Assembly: GCF_031450785.1 (NCBI RefSeq)
Contig: NZ_JARTWB010000002.1
Span: 1,736,001-1,800,000, forward strand
DNA: 64,000 bases
Origin: Caballeronia sp. LZ062
GTDB taxonomy: Bacteria > Pseudomonadota > Gammaproteobacteria > Burkholderiales > Burkholderiaceae
Direction of reading: 5' to 3'
Position numbers and translations under genes: made by a program. The notes under the pieces were generated by a model. The model saw only the letters and a list, made by a program, of their open reading frames with translations. It made no database searches and was not told the DNA's origin. This document shows positions 48,130-57,439 of the stretch, piece by piece; the stretch's first letter is position 1, and each line of letters starts with the position of its first letter.

Positions 48130-48184
48130 TGACAAAGTTTGGAGATCTTTTCCGTCAACGAAAAAGTCTGCTTCGGAAAGCAGA
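48102..48184 (-). ncRNA. Candidate trans-acting small RNA, possible porin regulator
   Basis: Read leftward, the 83-nt transcript would form three stems in order: UCUGCUU-UCCG-AAGCAGA at its 5' end, CUUUUUC-GUUGAC-GGAAAAG next, then a 17-nt single-stranded stretch, and a terminator GCGCGGCC-UUGC-GGUCGCGC followed by eight U. The terminator stem is fully paired only on this strand (G-U wobble here, A/C mismatch on the other). A TATACT sits at the right distance for a start at about 48184. The single-stranded part holds CUUUGUCA, the exact complement of UGACAAAG, the eight bases just before the porin ATG at 48607. It also holds UCUCC, which resembles an anti-Shine-Dalgarno. Confidence 0.55.
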
Positions 48185-48190
48185 AATGAC

Positions 48191-48196
48191 AGTATA
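48191..48196 (-). promoter_or_regulatory. -10 box of the candidate small RNA
   Basis: TATACT on the minus strand, 6-7 bases before the first hairpin. No good -35 element stands at 16-18 bases, so activation by a regulator or another sigma factor would be needed. Confidence 0.4.
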
Positions 48197-48328
48197 GCCA
48201 GCCACGTCGCAACTATTACCCTTACTCGGCGCAAACTTCTGTTTCCGTTTCATCAACAATCGATTTTCAGGGCTTTCCGATTCCCTCGCATTGCAAATGC
48301 GTGTCGCACATCCGCAACGCAGTTTATG

Positions 48329-48356
48329 TTGACACTTAGGTCCTTACGACTTTATT
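48329..48356 (+). promoter_or_regulatory. Porin promoter
   Basis: A perfect TTGACA (48329-48334) is followed after 16 bases by TTTATT (48351-48356). The transcript would begin near 48363 and have a leader of about 245 nt, which includes the dyad CGATCA-TTGC-TGATCG close to 48400. Confidence 0.55.
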
Positions 48357-48606
48357 CGGCTTTAAAGCACTGAATATAAAAGAAAAAACGCCCGCTTTCG
48401 ATCATTGCTGATCGGAGAATGATTTATTGCGGAAACTGGAACGCCCTCGCCTGTAACACCGTCTTTACACTTCGTCTGGTCCGGAAACAGATGCGTCGCT
48501 CTGCGCGATACATCGCTCCTCCGATCGTGCCTCTCGCAGCCGGTCGCAGCGAGGTTTCCTCAAAGCCTGGGTTCCTTAGGCCCAAACTGCTCTCGGAGTG
48601 ACAAAG

Positions 48607-49752
48607 ATGAAAAAGACTCTCATGGTCGCAGCCCTCACGGGCGTCTTCGCAACCGCTGCTCATGCGCAAAGCAGCGTCACGCTGTACGGCCTGATCGATG
48701 CGGGCATCACCTACACGAACAACCAGAACGGCCACAGCAACTGGAAGGCGACGAGCGGCTCGGTCAACGGCAGCCGTTGGGGCCTGCGCGGTTCGGAAGA
48801 CCTGGGCGGCGGCCTGAAGGCGATCTTCACGTTGGAGAACGGCTTCAACATCATGAACGGCACGAACGGCCAGGGTGGTCGTGAGTTCGGCCGTCAAGCA
48901 TACGTCGGTCTGTCGAGCAACCAGTTCGGCGCCGTCACCCTCGGTCGTCAATACGACTCCGTGGTCGACTTCCTCGGGCCTCTCGCTCTGACGGGTACGC
49001 AATACGGCGGCACGCAGTTCGCCCACCCGTTCGATAACGACAACCTCGACAACACGTTCCGCGTCAACAATTCGGTCAAGTACACGAGCGCGAACTACGC
49101 TGGCCTGAAGTTCGGCGCGCAGTACGGCTTCTCGAACGCAGCCGGCGGCTTCTCGAACAACCGCGAGTACAGCGCGGGCGTGTCGTACAACTACGGTCCG
49201 TTGAACATTGCCGGTGCTTACCTGCAACTGAACAACACGCAGACGACGGGCGCATTGGCAAACGCCGCCGGCGCAGTCGCAGGCGACGCTCCGTTCTCGG
49301 CAGGCCGTCAGCGCATCTTCGGCGGCGGCATCAGCTACGCGTTCGGCCCGGCTACCGTCGGTTTCGTGTTCACGCAGACGATGCTCGACAACGCGATCTC
49401 GATCAACCCGAACGGCACGCAGAACGGCACGACGGTCAACCTGACCAACGGCCACGTCCGCTTCACGAACTACGAAGTGAACGGCCGTTACAACCTGACG
49501 CCGGCTCTGTCGCTCGCAGCGAACTACACGTACACGAACAGCCGCATCGACGGCGTGGCGCCGAAGTGGCACCAGGTCGACCTGCAGACGGCGTATGCGC
49601 TGTCGAAGCGCACCGACGTGTACCTGCAAGGCGAGTACCAACACGTTTCGGGCACGGGCGATTCGGGTCTGGGCGCAACGATCAACGGCGTGGGCGTTTC
49701 CTCGACGCCGAACCAAGTTTCGGCAACGGTTGGCGTTCGTCACCGCTTCTAA
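48607..49752 (+). CDS. General porin (OmpC-like, Gram-negative porin family 4)
   Basis: A 381-residue trimeric beta-barrel outer-membrane porin: signal peptide MKKTLMVAALTGVFATAAHA, mature start QSSVTLYGLIDAGITY, repeated amphipathic strands, GSRWGLRGSEDLGGGLKAIF and a C-terminal phenylalanine in VGVRHRF required by the BAM machinery. Codon use is strongly biased to a few codons (cgt, ggc, aac), as in highly expressed genes. The ATG at 48607 has GGAG eight bases upstream; a GTG at 48598 is possible but less likely. It has its own promoter and terminator. Confidence 0.94.
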   Translation: MKKTLMVAALTGVFATAAHAQSSVTLYGLIDAGITYTNNQNGHSNWKATSGSVNGSRWGLRGSEDLGGGLKAIFTLENGFNIMNGTNGQGGREFGRQAYVGLSSNQFGAVTLGRQYDSVVDFLGPLALTGTQYGGTQFAHPFDNDNLDNTFRVNNSVKYTSANYAGLKFGAQYGFSNAAGGFSNNREYSAGVSYNYGPLNIAGAYLQLNNTQTTGALANAAGAVAGDAPFSAGRQRIFGGGISYAFGPATVGFVFTQTMLDNAISINPNGTQNGTTVNLTNGHVRFTNYEVNGRYNLTPALSLAANYTYTNSRIDGVAPKWHQVDLQTAYALSKRTDVYLQGEYQHVSGTGDSGLGATINGVGVSSTPNQVSATVGVRHRF

Positions 49753-49776
49753 GCCGCAACAGCTGTTCTGCTTGTC

Positions 49777-49806
49777 AAAAAGCCGCTCTTCGGAGCGGCT
49801 TTTTTT
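49777..49806 (+). terminator. Intrinsic terminator after the porin
   Basis: AAAAAGCCGCTC pairs with GAGCGGCTTTTT around TTCG, with six or more T. It can also serve the convergent greB side. Confidence 0.92.
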
Positions 49807-49832
49807 CGTCCCTACACAGCGCGACGCCCGCC

Positions 49833-50384
49833 CTAGCGCGGATACCGGACGTCCAGAATATCGATCTGCTGCACGCCAAGAGGCGTATGCAGCGGCACCG
49901 TATCGCCGATTCTCGCCTTCAGGAGCGCACGCGCGACCGGCGAGACCCAGCTTACGTGCCCGCGATCCAGATCCACCTCGTCGACGCCGACGATAGTGAC
50001 CGTATGCACGATGCCGTCATCGCCGGCGTAGTCCACCGTCGCGCCGAAGAAGACCTGATCGACGTTCTCCTGCTTGCGCGCATCCACCACCTCCGCGAGA
50101 TCGAGACGCTTGGTGAGAAAGCGGATGCGCCGGTCGATCTCGCGCAGCCGGCGCTTGCCGTAGATGTAGTCGCCGTTTTCCGAGCGATCGCCGTTCGACG
50201 CCGCCCACGACACGAGCTTGACCACTTCCGGGCGCTCGTTATCGAGCAATTGCAGAAGTTCGTCGCGCAGCCGCTGATGCCCCGCCGGCGTGATGTAGTT
50301 CTTCGCGCCCGCCGGCACATCCGGCTGGGCCAGCTCGAGATCGTCGTCGCTCTCGTCCGATTCTTTGACAAATGCCTTGTTCAT
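49833..50384 (-). CDS. greB: Transcription elongation factor GreB
   Basis: GreB enters the RNA polymerase secondary channel and stimulates cleavage of backtracked RNA. The 183-residue product has an acidic N-terminal lead of about 25 residues, the coiled-coil domain with YITPAGHQRLRDEL and the acidic tip NGDRSENGDYIYGKRRLREI, which is diagnostic of GreB, and a C-terminal FKBP-like domain. The ATG at 50384 is chosen; ten extra residues to 50414 are unlikely. Confidence 0.93.
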   Translation of the reverse strand: MNKAFVKESDESDDDLELAQPDVPAGAKNYITPAGHQRLRDELLQLLDNERPEVVKLVSWAASNGDRSENGDYIYGKRRLREIDRRIRFLTKRLDLAEVVDARKQENVDQVFFGATVDYAGDDGIVHTVTIVGVDEVDLDRGHVSWVSPVARALLKARIGDTVPLHTPLGVQQIDILDVRYPR

Positions 50385-50538
50385 GATGCAAAACGATTCC
50401 AGATTTCCGCGCATCGCGCGCTGAGTGAGTAGAGGCGTGTACTCGTCAACTTACCACGGCGCGTGCCAGCGTCAGCCATTTTTCGGTCAACGCCTCTTCC
50501 TTTTTCAAACAGGCTTGGCTATAATTCCGCTTCTGCGT

Positions 50539-50615
50539 GCGGCTGTAGCTCAGTTGGATAGAGTACTTGGCTACGAACCAAGGGGTCGTGGGTTCGAATC
50601 CTGCCAGCCGCGCCA
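50539..50615 (+). tRNA. tRNA-Arg (ACG), copy 1
   Basis: A 77-base cloverleaf with acceptor GCGGCTG/CAGCCGC, anticodon loop CTACGAA giving ACG (A34 is read as inosine after TadA), T arm GGTTCGAATCC and encoded CCA. A TATAAT stands at 50520-50525. Confidence 0.95.
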
Positions 50616-50707
50616 CTTATTCCGGTGTTTTGCCTCGAAGCCGAACATTAGCGCTTAACCAAAAGCGCGTTGAAGTCACAAGCAGTAACGTTAGTACCGT
50701 TTCGCGT

Positions 50708-50784
50708 GCGGCTGTAGCTCAGTTGGATAGAGTACTTGGCTACGAACCAAGGGGTCGTGGGTTCGAATCCTGCCAGCCGCGCCA
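50708..50784 (+). tRNA. tRNA-Arg (ACG), copy 2
   Basis: Identical to the copy at 50539-50615 over all 77 bases, after a 92-base spacer. Both are probably cut from one transcript that ends at the terminator at 50790. Confidence 0.95.
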
Positions 50785-50789
50785 CTTTT

Positions 50790-50820
50790 AAAGGGCCTTC
50801 CATCCGGAGGGCCCTTTTTG
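50790..50820 (+). terminator. Intrinsic terminator after the tRNA-Arg pair
   Basis: AAAGGGCC (50790-50797) pairs with GGCCCTTT (50810-50817); further T follow. Confidence 0.85.
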
Positions 50821-50849
50821 TTTTGGCCGCGCCATCGCTATGCTGATCG

Positions 50850-51341
50850 TCAGGGCCGTGGCGGCGACTTGATATCGCCAATGCGCGCGTTGGGCGCGGG
50901 TACGTCCTCCGCCGAATAGAAGGCTGTCGGCTCGCTGATCGCTTCGGCACGCGTGCCGAGCAAGGTCTGCGGATGCCGCAAATAGACGTCCTCGACGCTA
51001 TCGCCGAACGAATGCCGCACGAACGCACGCAGCAGCGCGATCCGCAACGACGGCCCCTTCGCCTGCACCGGCTCGCCATCCTTGCCGAACGTCGCCGTGC
51101 ATTCCACTTCGCCGCGCCCGATATCGCTCATTTCCAGCCGGCAGGCGCGCTCCAGCACGACAGACGCCGCTTCCCACGACGTCGACGGCAGAAAGCGCCC
51201 GTCCCACGCCTTGCCGCGGTCGTTGCCGCGGATCGAGAGCGTCTCGCCGCTGTCGGTAAAGTGAATTTCCCTGATGAAGTCGTGAAGGCCGCGCGCCACC
51301 CAGTAATCGAGCGTGGGGCCTTCGAGGTCGGATGTATTCAT
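50850..51341 (-). CDS. DUF2591-like small protein
   Basis: The 163-residue product begins MNTSDLEGPTLDYWVARGL, the opening typical of the DUF2591 family found in phages and in Burkholderiaceae chromosomes, and has LERACRLEMSDIGRGEVEC and a late AFVRHSFGD. No catalytic motif is visible. The ATG at 51341 has a GGAGAG upstream. It is not near other phage genes, so it is probably a resident gene. Confidence 0.75.
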   Translation of the reverse strand: MNTSDLEGPTLDYWVARGLHDFIREIHFTDSGETLSIRGNDRGKAWDGRFLPSTSWEAASVVLERACRLEMSDIGRGEVECTATFGKDGEPVQAKGPSLRIALLRAFVRHSFGDSVEDVYLRHPQTLLGTRAEAISEPTAFYSAEDVPAPNARIGDIKSPPRP

Positions 51342-51403
51342 ACGGCGCTCTCCATGCTTTCGGTCGACTGACAGCCGCATGCACGCCGCGTTCCCGCGCC
51401 GGA

Positions 51404-53800
51404 TCAGTAGTCGGCGCGTTCCCGGTCGATGCGCATGCCGCCGTCCTGATTGCGATGATGCGGCTCGTCGCTCGGACGCTCGCGCGCAATGCGCATCACG
51501 TCGAGGTTCGTGCGCACGCGACGCATCACGTTCGCAAGATGCACGCGGTCGCTCACCTGAATCACGAAGCGCAGCAGCTTCGCTTCCTGCGAAACGTCCT
51601 CGTCCATCGCGATATGAACGATGTTCGCGTCAGCCGACGTGATATCCGCCGCCACGCGCGCGAACACGCCCTTCGTGTTCTTCACGAGCACCTTCACGGC
51701 GACGTCGAAGAGACGCCCCGGCTGCGGCGCCCACGCCACGTCGATCCAGCGGCCGGGATCGCGCCGGTGGATGCGCTGCGCGACACGGCATTCGGTCGTG
51801 TGGATCGCCATGCCGAGCCCGATGCCGATATAGCCCATGATGTCGTCGCCGGGAATCGGGCGGCAACACGGCGACAGTTGCACCGACATGCCTTCCGTTC
51901 CCGTGATGACCACGGGCGGCGCGGTATTGGTGTTGTGGTGCTCGCGATGCGGATGATCCTCGTCGTCCGCGATGCCGTTCATCAACACTTCGATGCGCTT
52001 TGCCATGACCGCCGCCACGCGCCGGCCGAGACCGATATCCGCGAAAATTTCCTGGCGCGTCTTGTTGCCGGTCCACTGCACGAGCTTTTCCCAGACCTCC
52101 GGCGTCACGTCCGACAGCGCGAGGCCGTAGCCCTTGAGACTTTGATCGACGAGCCGCTCGCCCAGCTGCACGGATTCGTTCAGGCGCATCGTCTTCAGGT
52201 AGTGACGGATGGCCGAGCGCGCCTTGCCGGTGCGCACGAACCCGAGCCACGCGGGATTGGGCTTCGAGTACGGGGCGGTGATCACTTCGACGATATCGCC
52301 GCTCTTCAGCTCCGTGCGCAGCGGCAGCAGTTCGTTGTTTATCTTCACCGCGACGCACTGATTGCCGAGGTCGCTGTGAATCGAATACGCGAAGTCGAGC
52401 GCCGTCGCGCCACGCGGCAGCGGCATGATCTTGGACTTCGGCGTGAACACATAGACCGCGTCCGGGAAAAGATCGATCTTGACGTGTTCGAGGAATTCGC
52501 TGGAATCGCCCGCTTCGCTCTGAATGTCGAGCAGCGACTTGAGCCACTGATGCGCGCGCTTCTGTACGTCGTTCAGATCCGCGCCGCCGTTCTTGTAGAG
52601 CCAATGCGCCGCGACGCCTGCCTCGGCGATCTCGTGCATCTTGCGCGTGCGAATCTGGAACTCGATGGGCGCGCCGAACGGCCCGACGAGCGTGGTATGC
52701 AACGACTGATAGCCGTTGACCTTGGGAATCGCGATGTAATCCTTGAACTTGCCCGGCACGGGCTTGTAGAGCGCATGCAGCGCGCCGATGCACGTATAGC
52801 ACTCGAGCGCGCTTTCCACGACCACGCGAAAGCCGTACACATCCAGCACTTGCGAGAACGACAACTGCTTGTCGCGCATCTTCTTGTAGATGCTGTAGAT
52901 GGTCTTTTCGCGGCCGGTCACTTCCGCGCTGATCTTCGCGTCCGCAATCGTGCGCTGCACTGCTTCGAGAATCTTGCCGACCACTTCGCGCCGGTTGCCG
53001 CGCGCCGCCTTCACCGCTTTTTCGAGCGTGGCGTAACGGTTCGGATTGAAGTTCGCGAAGCTCAGGTCCTGCAGCTCGCGATACGTGTTGTTGAGGCCGA
53101 GCCGATGCGCAATCGGCGCGTAGATATCGAGCGTTTCGCGCGCGACGCGCCGGCGTTTCTCCGGCGGCACCGCGCCCAACGTGCGCATGTTGTGCAGCCG
53201 GTCGGCGAGCTTCACCAGAATGACGCGCACGTCGCGCGCCATCGCGAGCAGCATCTTGCGGAAGTTTTCCGCTTGCGCTTCCTCGCGGTTGCGGAACTCC
53301 ATCTTGTCCAGCTTGGACAAGCCGTCGACCAATTCCGCGACCTTCGCGCCGAACCGCTCGGCGATTTCCGTCTTGGTCACGCCCTGATCTTCGATCACGT
53401 CGTGCAGGAGCGCGGCCATGATCGATTGCGCGTCAAGCTTCCAGCCCGCGCAGATTTCCGCGACCGCGACCGGATGCGTGATGTACGGCTCGCCGCTCTG
53501 GCGATACTGCCCGAGATGCGCTTCGTCGCTGAAGTGGAAAGCCGACTTCACTTCCTTGATCTCGTCGGCGGAGATGTAGCTTGCCAGCGCGTTCGTCAGA
53601 TTCGCGATGGAAACGACGTCGTGCTTGCGTGGCTGCTCCGGCGTGGCGGTCGGCCCGAACAGATGGCGAAACGACTGTTCGAGAACCGCGTCGATGTATT
53701 TGCGCGCCGCGTGCGGCTTGTCGGCATCGAGAAGCGAATCCTGATCGATCTCGATGTCCGGATCCACTGAAGCGGAGACGGGCAGCGGTGTCTGACTCAT
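51404..53800 (-). CDS. spoT: Bifunctional (p)ppGpp synthetase/hydrolase SpoT
   Basis: SpoT makes and breaks (p)ppGpp, the stringent-response alarmone. The 798-residue protein has, in order, an HD hydrolase domain with the intact ITHPVAVAE and HDVIED (133-138), so hydrolase activity is expected; the synthetase domain (YGFRVVVES; GRREVVGK region); a TGS domain starting at DLFPDAVYVFTPKSK; and a C-terminal ACT domain after CCRPIPGDDIMGYI. Upstream on the same strand lies rpoZ, 103 bases away, and then gmk and yicC: the standard gammaproteobacterial and betaproteobacterial block. Confidence 0.95.
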   Translation of the reverse strand: MSQTPLPVSASVDPDIEIDQDSLLDADKPHAARKYIDAVLEQSFRHLFGPTATPEQPRKHDVVSIANLTNALASYISADEIKEVKSAFHFSDEAHLGQYRQSGEPYITHPVAVAEICAGWKLDAQSIMAALLHDVIEDQGVTKTEIAERFGAKVAELVDGLSKLDKMEFRNREEAQAENFRKMLLAMARDVRVILVKLADRLHNMRTLGAVPPEKRRRVARETLDIYAPIAHRLGLNNTYRELQDLSFANFNPNRYATLEKAVKAARGNRREVVGKILEAVQRTIADAKISAEVTGREKTIYSIYKKMRDKQLSFSQVLDVYGFRVVVESALECYTCIGALHALYKPVPGKFKDYIAIPKVNGYQSLHTTLVGPFGAPIEFQIRTRKMHEIAEAGVAAHWLYKNGGADLNDVQKRAHQWLKSLLDIQSEAGDSSEFLEHVKIDLFPDAVYVFTPKSKIMPLPRGATALDFAYSIHSDLGNQCVAVKINNELLPLRTELKSGDIVEVITAPYSKPNPAWLGFVRTGKARSAIRHYLKTMRLNESVQLGERLVDQSLKGYGLALSDVTPEVWEKLVQWTGNKTRQEIFADIGLGRRVAAVMAKRIEVLMNGIADDEDHPHREHHNTNTAPPVVITGTEGMSVQLSPCCRPIPGDDIMGYIGIGLGMAIHTTECRVAQRIHRRDPGRWIDVAWAPQPGRLFDVAVKVLVKNTKGVFARVAADITSADANIVHIAMDEDVSQEAKLLRFVIQVSDRVHLANVMRRVRTNLDVMRIARERPSDEPHHRNQDGGMRIDRERADY

Positions 53801-53903
53801 GTTCGCCTCCGTGTTCGTCTGACGCGCCGCTTGTCCATCAGTTGCGCCGGTTGCAAGAAGTAAAACGGATGAAACGGATAAAAGACTTAGAAAAAGCCAG
53901 CCG

Positions 53904-54107
53904 TCAGACGGGCACTTTCTTCAGCATTTCGACGCCCACCTGCCCCGCCGCGATTTCGCGCAGCGCGACGACGGTCGGCTTGTCGCGGCTTTCGATCTTC
54001 GGGGTGTGACCTTGCGCGAGCTGACGCGCGCGATACGTTGCCGCGAGCGCGAGCTCGAAGCGGTTCGGAATTTGTTTCAGGCAGTCTTCGACAGTGATGC
54101 GGGCCAT
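53904..54107 (-). CDS. rpoZ: RNA polymerase omega subunit
   Basis: The 67-residue protein [20 protein letters not shown]...[10 protein letters not shown] is a typical omega subunit, which helps fold beta-prime and forms part of the ppGpp site of RNA polymerase. It stands between gmk and spoT, as usual. Confidence 0.97.
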
Positions 54108-54176
54108 GTTTGTATCCTTCTCGATGTGTGTTTTATTCTACCTTATGTGACCGATACGACTCGGCCACCGCTCGCG

Positions 54177-54851
54177 TCATTGCGGGTGCGTGGGATGAAT
54201 GCCGAGCTCGACGAAAAGCTGCGTGTGACGCGCGTATTGCGAGGTGAAGCGCAGGCGCGTCGCGGCGACGAGGCATCGCAGTTCGGTGAGCGCGCGATCG
54301 AAATTCTCGTTGATGACGACATACTCCGCTTCCGACGCATGCGCCATCTCGCTGCCCGCCGCGAGCAGCCGCCGCACGATCACGTTCGGCGCGTCCTGGC
54401 CGCGCTTCTTCAGTCGGTCTTCGAGCGCATCCAGCGAAGGCGGCAGAATGAAAATCTCGACCGCGTTGCGAAAGCGCTTCTTGACCTGCTGCGCGCCCTG
54501 CCAGTCGATTTCGAGCAGCACGTCGTGCCCCATCTTCATCTGGTCTTCGATCCACAGACGCGACGTCGCATAGTAGTTGCCGTGCACTTCCGCACTTTCG
54601 AGGAACTCGCCCTTGTCGTGCCGCTCCATGAATTCGTCGACGGACACGAAGTGATACTGCACGCCGTTGGTCTCGGCCGGGCGCGGATCGCGCGTCGTGT
54701 AGGAAACGGACAGGCGGATGGCCGGGTCCTGCGCGAGCAGCGCATTCACGAGCGTGGACTTGCCCGCACCCGACGGCGCGACGACCATGAACAGGTTGCC
54801 GGGATAGATGCCCGTGTACGTGCTATGCGAGCGGTGCGTGGTGTTCGGCAT
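54177..54851 (-). CDS. gmk: Guanylate kinase
   Basis: Gmk phosphorylates GMP to GDP with ATP. The 224-residue product has the P-loop [14 protein letters not shown] (K31), [13 protein letters not shown], the GMP-binding [15 protein letters not shown] and [15 protein letters not shown]. Length is normal with a 15-residue N-terminal extension. The gene starts nine bases after yicC. Confidence 0.95.
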   Translation of the reverse strand: MPNTTHRSHSTYTGIYPGNLFMVVAPSGAGKSTLVNALLAQDPAIRLSVSYTTRDPRPAETNGVQYHFVSVDEFMERHDKGEFLESAEVHGNYYATSRLWIEDQMKMGHDVLLEIDWQGAQQVKKRFRNAVEIFILPPSLDALEDRLKKRGQDAPNVIVRRLLAAGSEMAHASEAEYVVINENFDRALTELRCLVAATRLRFTSQYARHTQLFVELGIHPTHPQ

Positions 54852-54860
54852 GATCGAGCG

Positions 54861-55790
54861 TTACTCCAGATTCTGTACTTGTTCGCGCATCTGTTCGATG
54901 AGCAGCTTCAGCGTCATCGACGCATCCGCGAGTTCCTTGGCAGCCGCCTTCGAGCCGAGCGTGTTCGCTTCGCGATTGAGCTCCTGCATCATGAAATCGA
55001 GCCGCTTGCCGACCTTGCCGCCCTTTTGCAGCACGTGGCGCGTTTCGGTGAGATGCGCGCTCAGGCGCTGCAACTCTTCCGCGATGTCGATGCGGATGCC
55101 GTACATCGTCACTTCCTGACGGATGCGCTCGGCGATTTCATCGCGCGGCACGCTCGTCGTCGCGCCGTTTTCCGACGTTGCGATGCCGAGTGCGTCCTGC
55201 AGGCGCTCGACGATCTTCTGCTGATGCTTCGCGATCAGTTCGGGCACGAGCGGCGTGATGCGCGCGACGATCGCTTCCATCTCCGTCACGTTATTGATGA
55301 GCACGTTGGCGAGCGCCGCGCCTTCGCGTGCGCGCACGTCGATGAGATCCGCAATCGCCTGCTTGGCGCACGCGAGCACCGCTTCCCGCAGCGTGTCCTG
55401 CGAGACCGAGCTTTCCGCGAGCACGCCCGGCCAGCGCAGAATTTCGCCGGTGCGCATGCGTTCGGCATCCGGGAAGATATCGAGCACCGCGCGCTCGAGC
55501 GTGGCGAGTTGCGTGAGTGCGTCGCGATTGAGCGCGCCCGCATTGGCCGTCTGCTCGACGCGATTCAGGTTGATGCGGATATCGACCTTGCCGCGCGAGA
55601 GCTTCGTCATCAGCATTTCGCGCATTTGCGGCTCGGTGGCGCGCACGTCTTCGGGCATACGGAAGTTCAGGTCGAGAAAGCGCGAATTCACCGTGCGCAA
55701 TTCCACCGAAACGCCGACACCTGCGCCGCCCGCGCCGTCGGCGACCACTTCGCGCGTCGCGCTGGCATAGCCTGTCATGCTGTAGATCAT
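54861..55790 (-). CDS. yicC: YicC family protein (endoribonuclease)
   Basis: A 309-residue protein starting MIYSMTGYASATREV and ending in the conserved LKLLIEQMREQVQNLE, with DIRINLNRVEQTA and KLDFMMQELNREANTLGSK-like segments. E. coli YicC is a metal-dependent endoribonuclease that degrades the small RNA RyhB. It is usually next to gmk, as here, and divergent from rph. Confidence 0.93.
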   Translation of the reverse strand: MIYSMTGYASATREVVADGAGGAGVGVSVELRTVNSRFLDLNFRMPEDVRATEPQMREMLMTKLSRGKVDIRINLNRVEQTANAGALNRDALTQLATLERAVLDIFPDAERMRTGEILRWPGVLAESSVSQDTLREAVLACAKQAIADLIDVRAREGAALANVLINNVTEMEAIVARITPLVPELIAKHQQKIVERLQDALGIATSENGATTSVPRDEIAERIRQEVTMYGIRIDIAEELQRLSAHLTETRHVLQKGGKVGKRLDFMMQELNREANTLGSKAAAKELADASMTLKLLIEQMREQVQNLE

Positions 55791-56058
55791 GGTACGTCTC
55801 GCGATGTGAGCCTTCGCTTGGCGGAAGGCCGGTTCAACGAAACGCCCGGCGCGAATGAAGGTGCGCTGGGATTGGCACGCGTTTGGCCGCCGGGCGATGA
55901 ACCCGCATTATCCCATTTTTACCGCGCCCGCCGTCCAGCCGGGCGGGACGCCGTGCATTCCGTGCCCGAAAACGCGGCGCATTGATTGACGATAAAATCT
56001 TGCCACTTGGCGCACCGACGGCTCGAACCGCGCCCGACTCTCTCTTTCCTCGCTCACC
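55791..56058. other. Divergent promoter region of yicC and rph
   Basis: A 268-base gap between divergent genes. A TAAAAT lies at about 55992, some 65 bases before rph, but no good -35. Nothing else is recognised. Confidence 0.4.
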
Positions 56059-56817
56059 ATGACCGACTCTCCCCTGCTCAAGCCTTCCATCCCGCGTCCG
56101 AGCGGCCGCCGCGCGAGCCAGTTGCGCGACGTGCGCATCACGCGGCATTACACGAAGCACGCGGAAGGATCGGTGCTCGTCGAGTTCGGCGATACGAAAG
56201 TGATCTGCACGGCAAGCATCGCCGAACGCGTGCCGGCGTTTCTCACCGGACGCGAGCAAGGCTGGCTCACCGCCGAATACGGCATGCTGCCGCGCGCGAC
56301 GCATACGCGCAGCGACCGCGAAGCCGCGCGCGGCAAGCAGACCGGCCGCACACAGGAGATTCAACGCCTGATCGGCCGCGCGCTGCGCTCCGTTTTCGAT
56401 TTGAACGTGCTCGGCCCGCGCACGCTGCACCTCGACTGCGACGTGATTCAGGCCGACGGCGGCACGCGCACCGCGAGCATCACGGGCGCGTTCGTCGCCG
56501 CGCACGATGCCGTGACGAAGCTGCTCGCGAGCGGACGCATCACGCAATCGCCGGTAAAGGATTTCGTCGCGGCCATTTCGGTCGGCATCTTCGAGGGCTC
56601 GCCGGTGCTCGACCTCGACTACGAAGAAGACTCGCAGTGCGATACCGACATGAACGTCGTGATGACCGGCGCGGGCGGCTTCGTCGAAGTGCAGGGCACG
56701 GCCGAAGGCGCGCCGTTCTCGCGCGACGAAATGAACGCGCTACTCGATCTCGCCGACAGCGGCATCAAGGCGCTGATCGCCAAGCAGAAGGCCGCACTGG
56801 AGATCGACGGTGTCTGA
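56059..56817 (+). CDS. rph: Ribonuclease PH
   Basis: RNase PH trims tRNA 3' ends by phosphorolysis. The 252-residue product has [53 protein letters not shown], the active-site [19 protein letters not shown] and [19 protein letters not shown]. It overlaps rdgB by eight bases. Confidence 0.96.
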   Translation: MTDSPLLKPSIPRPSGRRASQLRDVRITRHYTKHAEGSVLVEFGDTKVICTASIAERVPAFLTGREQGWLTAEYGMLPRATHTRSDREAARGKQTGRTQEIQRLIGRALRSVFDLNVLGPRTLHLDCDVIQADGGTRTASITGAFVAAHDAVTKLLASGRITQSPVKDFVAAISVGIFEGSPVLDLDYEEDSQCDTDMNVVMTGAGGFVEVQGTAEGAPFSRDEMNALLDLADSGIKALIAKQKAALEIDGV

Positions 56818-57439
56818 GTCACATGGCATCGGGCATGGCATCGGCCGCGTGGTGCTCGCGTCGAACAACGCGGGCAAGCTGCGCGAGTTTGCGTCGCTCC
56901 TGAACGCCGCGGGCATCGAACTGATCGCGCAGGGCGAACTGGGCGTGCCGGAAGCCGAGGAGCCTCATCCGACATTCGTCGAAAACGCGCTCGCAAAGGC
57001 GCGTCACGCGTCGGCATTGACCGGCCTTCCCGCACTCGCTGACGACTCCGGCCTCTGCGTGCGCGCGTTGAACGGCGCGCCCGGCGTGCACTCGGCGCGC
57101 TACGCGATGAAGCACGGCGGCGAAAAAAGCGATGCCGCGAACAACGCGCGGCTCGTCGCCGATCTCGCGAAGGAAGCGGACCGCCGCGCGTATTACTTCT
57201 GCGTGCTCGTGCTCGTGCGCCACGCCGACGACCCCGAGCCGCTCATCGCGGAAGGCCGCTGGCACGGCGAAGTGATCGACACGCCGCGCGGCGCGAACGG
57301 CTTCGGCTACGACCCGTACTTCTTTCTGCCGGCGCTCGGCGCGACCGCCGCCGAACTGGACCCGGCGCGCAAGAACGCGGTGAGCCATCGGGCGCTTGCA
57401 TTGCGCGACTTGCTGCAACGACTGAAGGAACTCGCGTGA
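56810..57439 (+). CDS. rdgB: Non-canonical purine NTP pyrophosphatase
   Basis: RdgB clears dITP, ITP and XTP. The 209-residue protein has [39 protein letters not shown] and [11 protein letters not shown]. The start is a GTG inside the end of rph (56810). Its stop overlaps the GTG start of hemW. Confidence 0.94.
   Translation: MSESHGIGHGIGRVVLASNNAGKLREFASLLNAAGIELIAQGELGVPEAEEPHPTFVENALAKARHASALTGLPALADDSGLCVRALNGAPGVHSARYAMKHGGEKSDAANNARLVADLAKEADRRAYYFCVLVLVRHADDPEPLIAEGRWHGEVIDTPRGANGFGYDPYFFLPALGATAAELDPARKNAVSHRALALRDLLQRLKELA

Noticed and set aside
50648..51079. Leftward frame containing LAGFEPTTPWFVAKYS
   Set aside because: Antisense translation of the second tRNA-Arg.
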